NCBI GenBank assembly: GCA_041751955.1
Contig: JBGSIB010000065.1
Location: 1 to 64,000 of the forward strand
Source: UBA2040 sp041751955
GTDB taxonomy: Bacteria; Bacteroidota; Bacteroidia; Flavobacteriales_D; Crocinitomicaceae
Length of the DNA: 64,000 nucleotides
Direction: 5' to 3'
The notes beneath the pieces were generated by a model. That model saw only the letters and a program-made list of their open reading frames with translations. It was not told where the DNA came from and made no database searches. Every line of letters begins with the position of its first letter. Positions within the stretch are counted from its first letter, which is position 1. Position numbers and translations under genes: made by a program. Positions 63,843 through 64,000 of the stretch are shown in pieces.

Positions 63843-64000
63843 TTACCTTTTTTTCTTCTTTTTCTTTGGTTTCTTCCAGTCACTATAAGGATACTGATTG
63901 CTGGGATCCCGTTTATCCTTTTTCTCGAATAGTTTTCTTTTTTCTTTTTGAGGTTTTTTACCTTTTTCGTCTACTGGAGCACCCTCGGGCAAGGCGGCTT
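63843..64000 (-). CDS. C-terminal end of an unidentified protein with a lysine-rich tail (partial)
   Basis: The minus-strand frame is open from the right edge to a TAA at 63845-63843 and encodes 51 residues. They are very rich in Lys and Arg, contain PYSDW, and end in KKPKKKKKKR. Such tails can contact RNA or the membrane surface. The family is not visible because the gene continues beyond the window. Confidence 0.6.
   Translation of the reverse strand, partial: AALPEGAPVDEKGKKPQKEKRKLFEKKDKRDPSNQYPYSDWKKPKKKKKKR

Overview
The window looks like a chromosomal segment of a Bacteroidota bacterium, most likely a member of the Flavobacteriales. The evidence is the low G+C content, several secreted proteins ending in type IX secretion (T9SS type A) sorting domains, Bacteroidota-type -7 boxes (TAnnTTTG) upstream of many genes, few recognisable Shine-Dalgarno sites, and families typical of the phylum (DUF3078, DUF4421, DUF6702, DUF2089). 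I cannot fix the family or genus from sequence alone. I found no rRNA, no credible tRNA, no CRISPR array, no insertion sequence and no integrase.

Positions 1-15402 form a carbohydrate region. On the plus strand lie a large secreted protein built of two duplicated pairs of glycan-binding-like modules (349-2397) and, beyond a hairpin terminator, a secreted GH16 glucanase (2463-3485). On the minus strand, a tightly packed set runs from a clan GH-A glycoside hydrolase (10768-9425) through two outer-membrane beta-barrels, a lipoprotein and a CBM9-type protein (ending at 3612). Upstream of it and in the same direction is zwf-pgl-edd-eda (15402-10872), which takes glucose 6-phosphate through the Entner-Doudoroff route. 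There is no SusC/SusD pair. Binding proteins, beta-glucanases, candidate outer-membrane channels and the catabolic route therefore sit together in an unusual layout, and a near-identical 22-bp element lies upstream of both the GH16 side and the minus-strand glycan operon.

Positions 15521-29747 hold envelope and metabolic genes: lptD, diverging from an N-acetylmuramoyl-alanine amidase followed by an MCE/MlaD protein; a membrane Fe-S protein, a small HAD protein, a CCG-domain protein and a conserved hypothetical in one operon; an S9 oligopeptidase with a DUF4421 protein; a methyltransferase; a thiolase; and a DUF3078 outer-membrane protein. Positions 29823-50169 hold a VWA-like membrane protein, an M13 peptidase, an ElaA-type acetyltransferase and an acyl-CoA carboxylase beta subunit in one operon, then pcm, trxB, a DEAD/DEAH-type helicase, ettA, pepD, a DUF2089-regulator/membrane protein/hydrolase operon, an ABC1 kinase with a TetR regulator, and mnmA.

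Positions 50170-64000 hold an intergenic stretch with two opposed arrays of an 8-bp periodic repeat, an uncharacterised regulatory-domain-like secreted protein, a T9SS lysyl-oxidase-like protein coupled to a T9SS beta-propeller protein, an M1 peptidase with a DUF6702 protein, pyrG-yidC, an unknown outer-membrane-like protein, a universal stress protein with a CvfB-type S1 protein, and the lysine-rich end of a gene that runs off the window. Most of this half is ordinary housekeeping. The points most worth a second look are the SusCD-less glucan locus and its shared element, three genes whose -7 box ends exactly 4 nt before the ATG (suggesting leaderless mRNAs), and the opposed 8-bp arrays.
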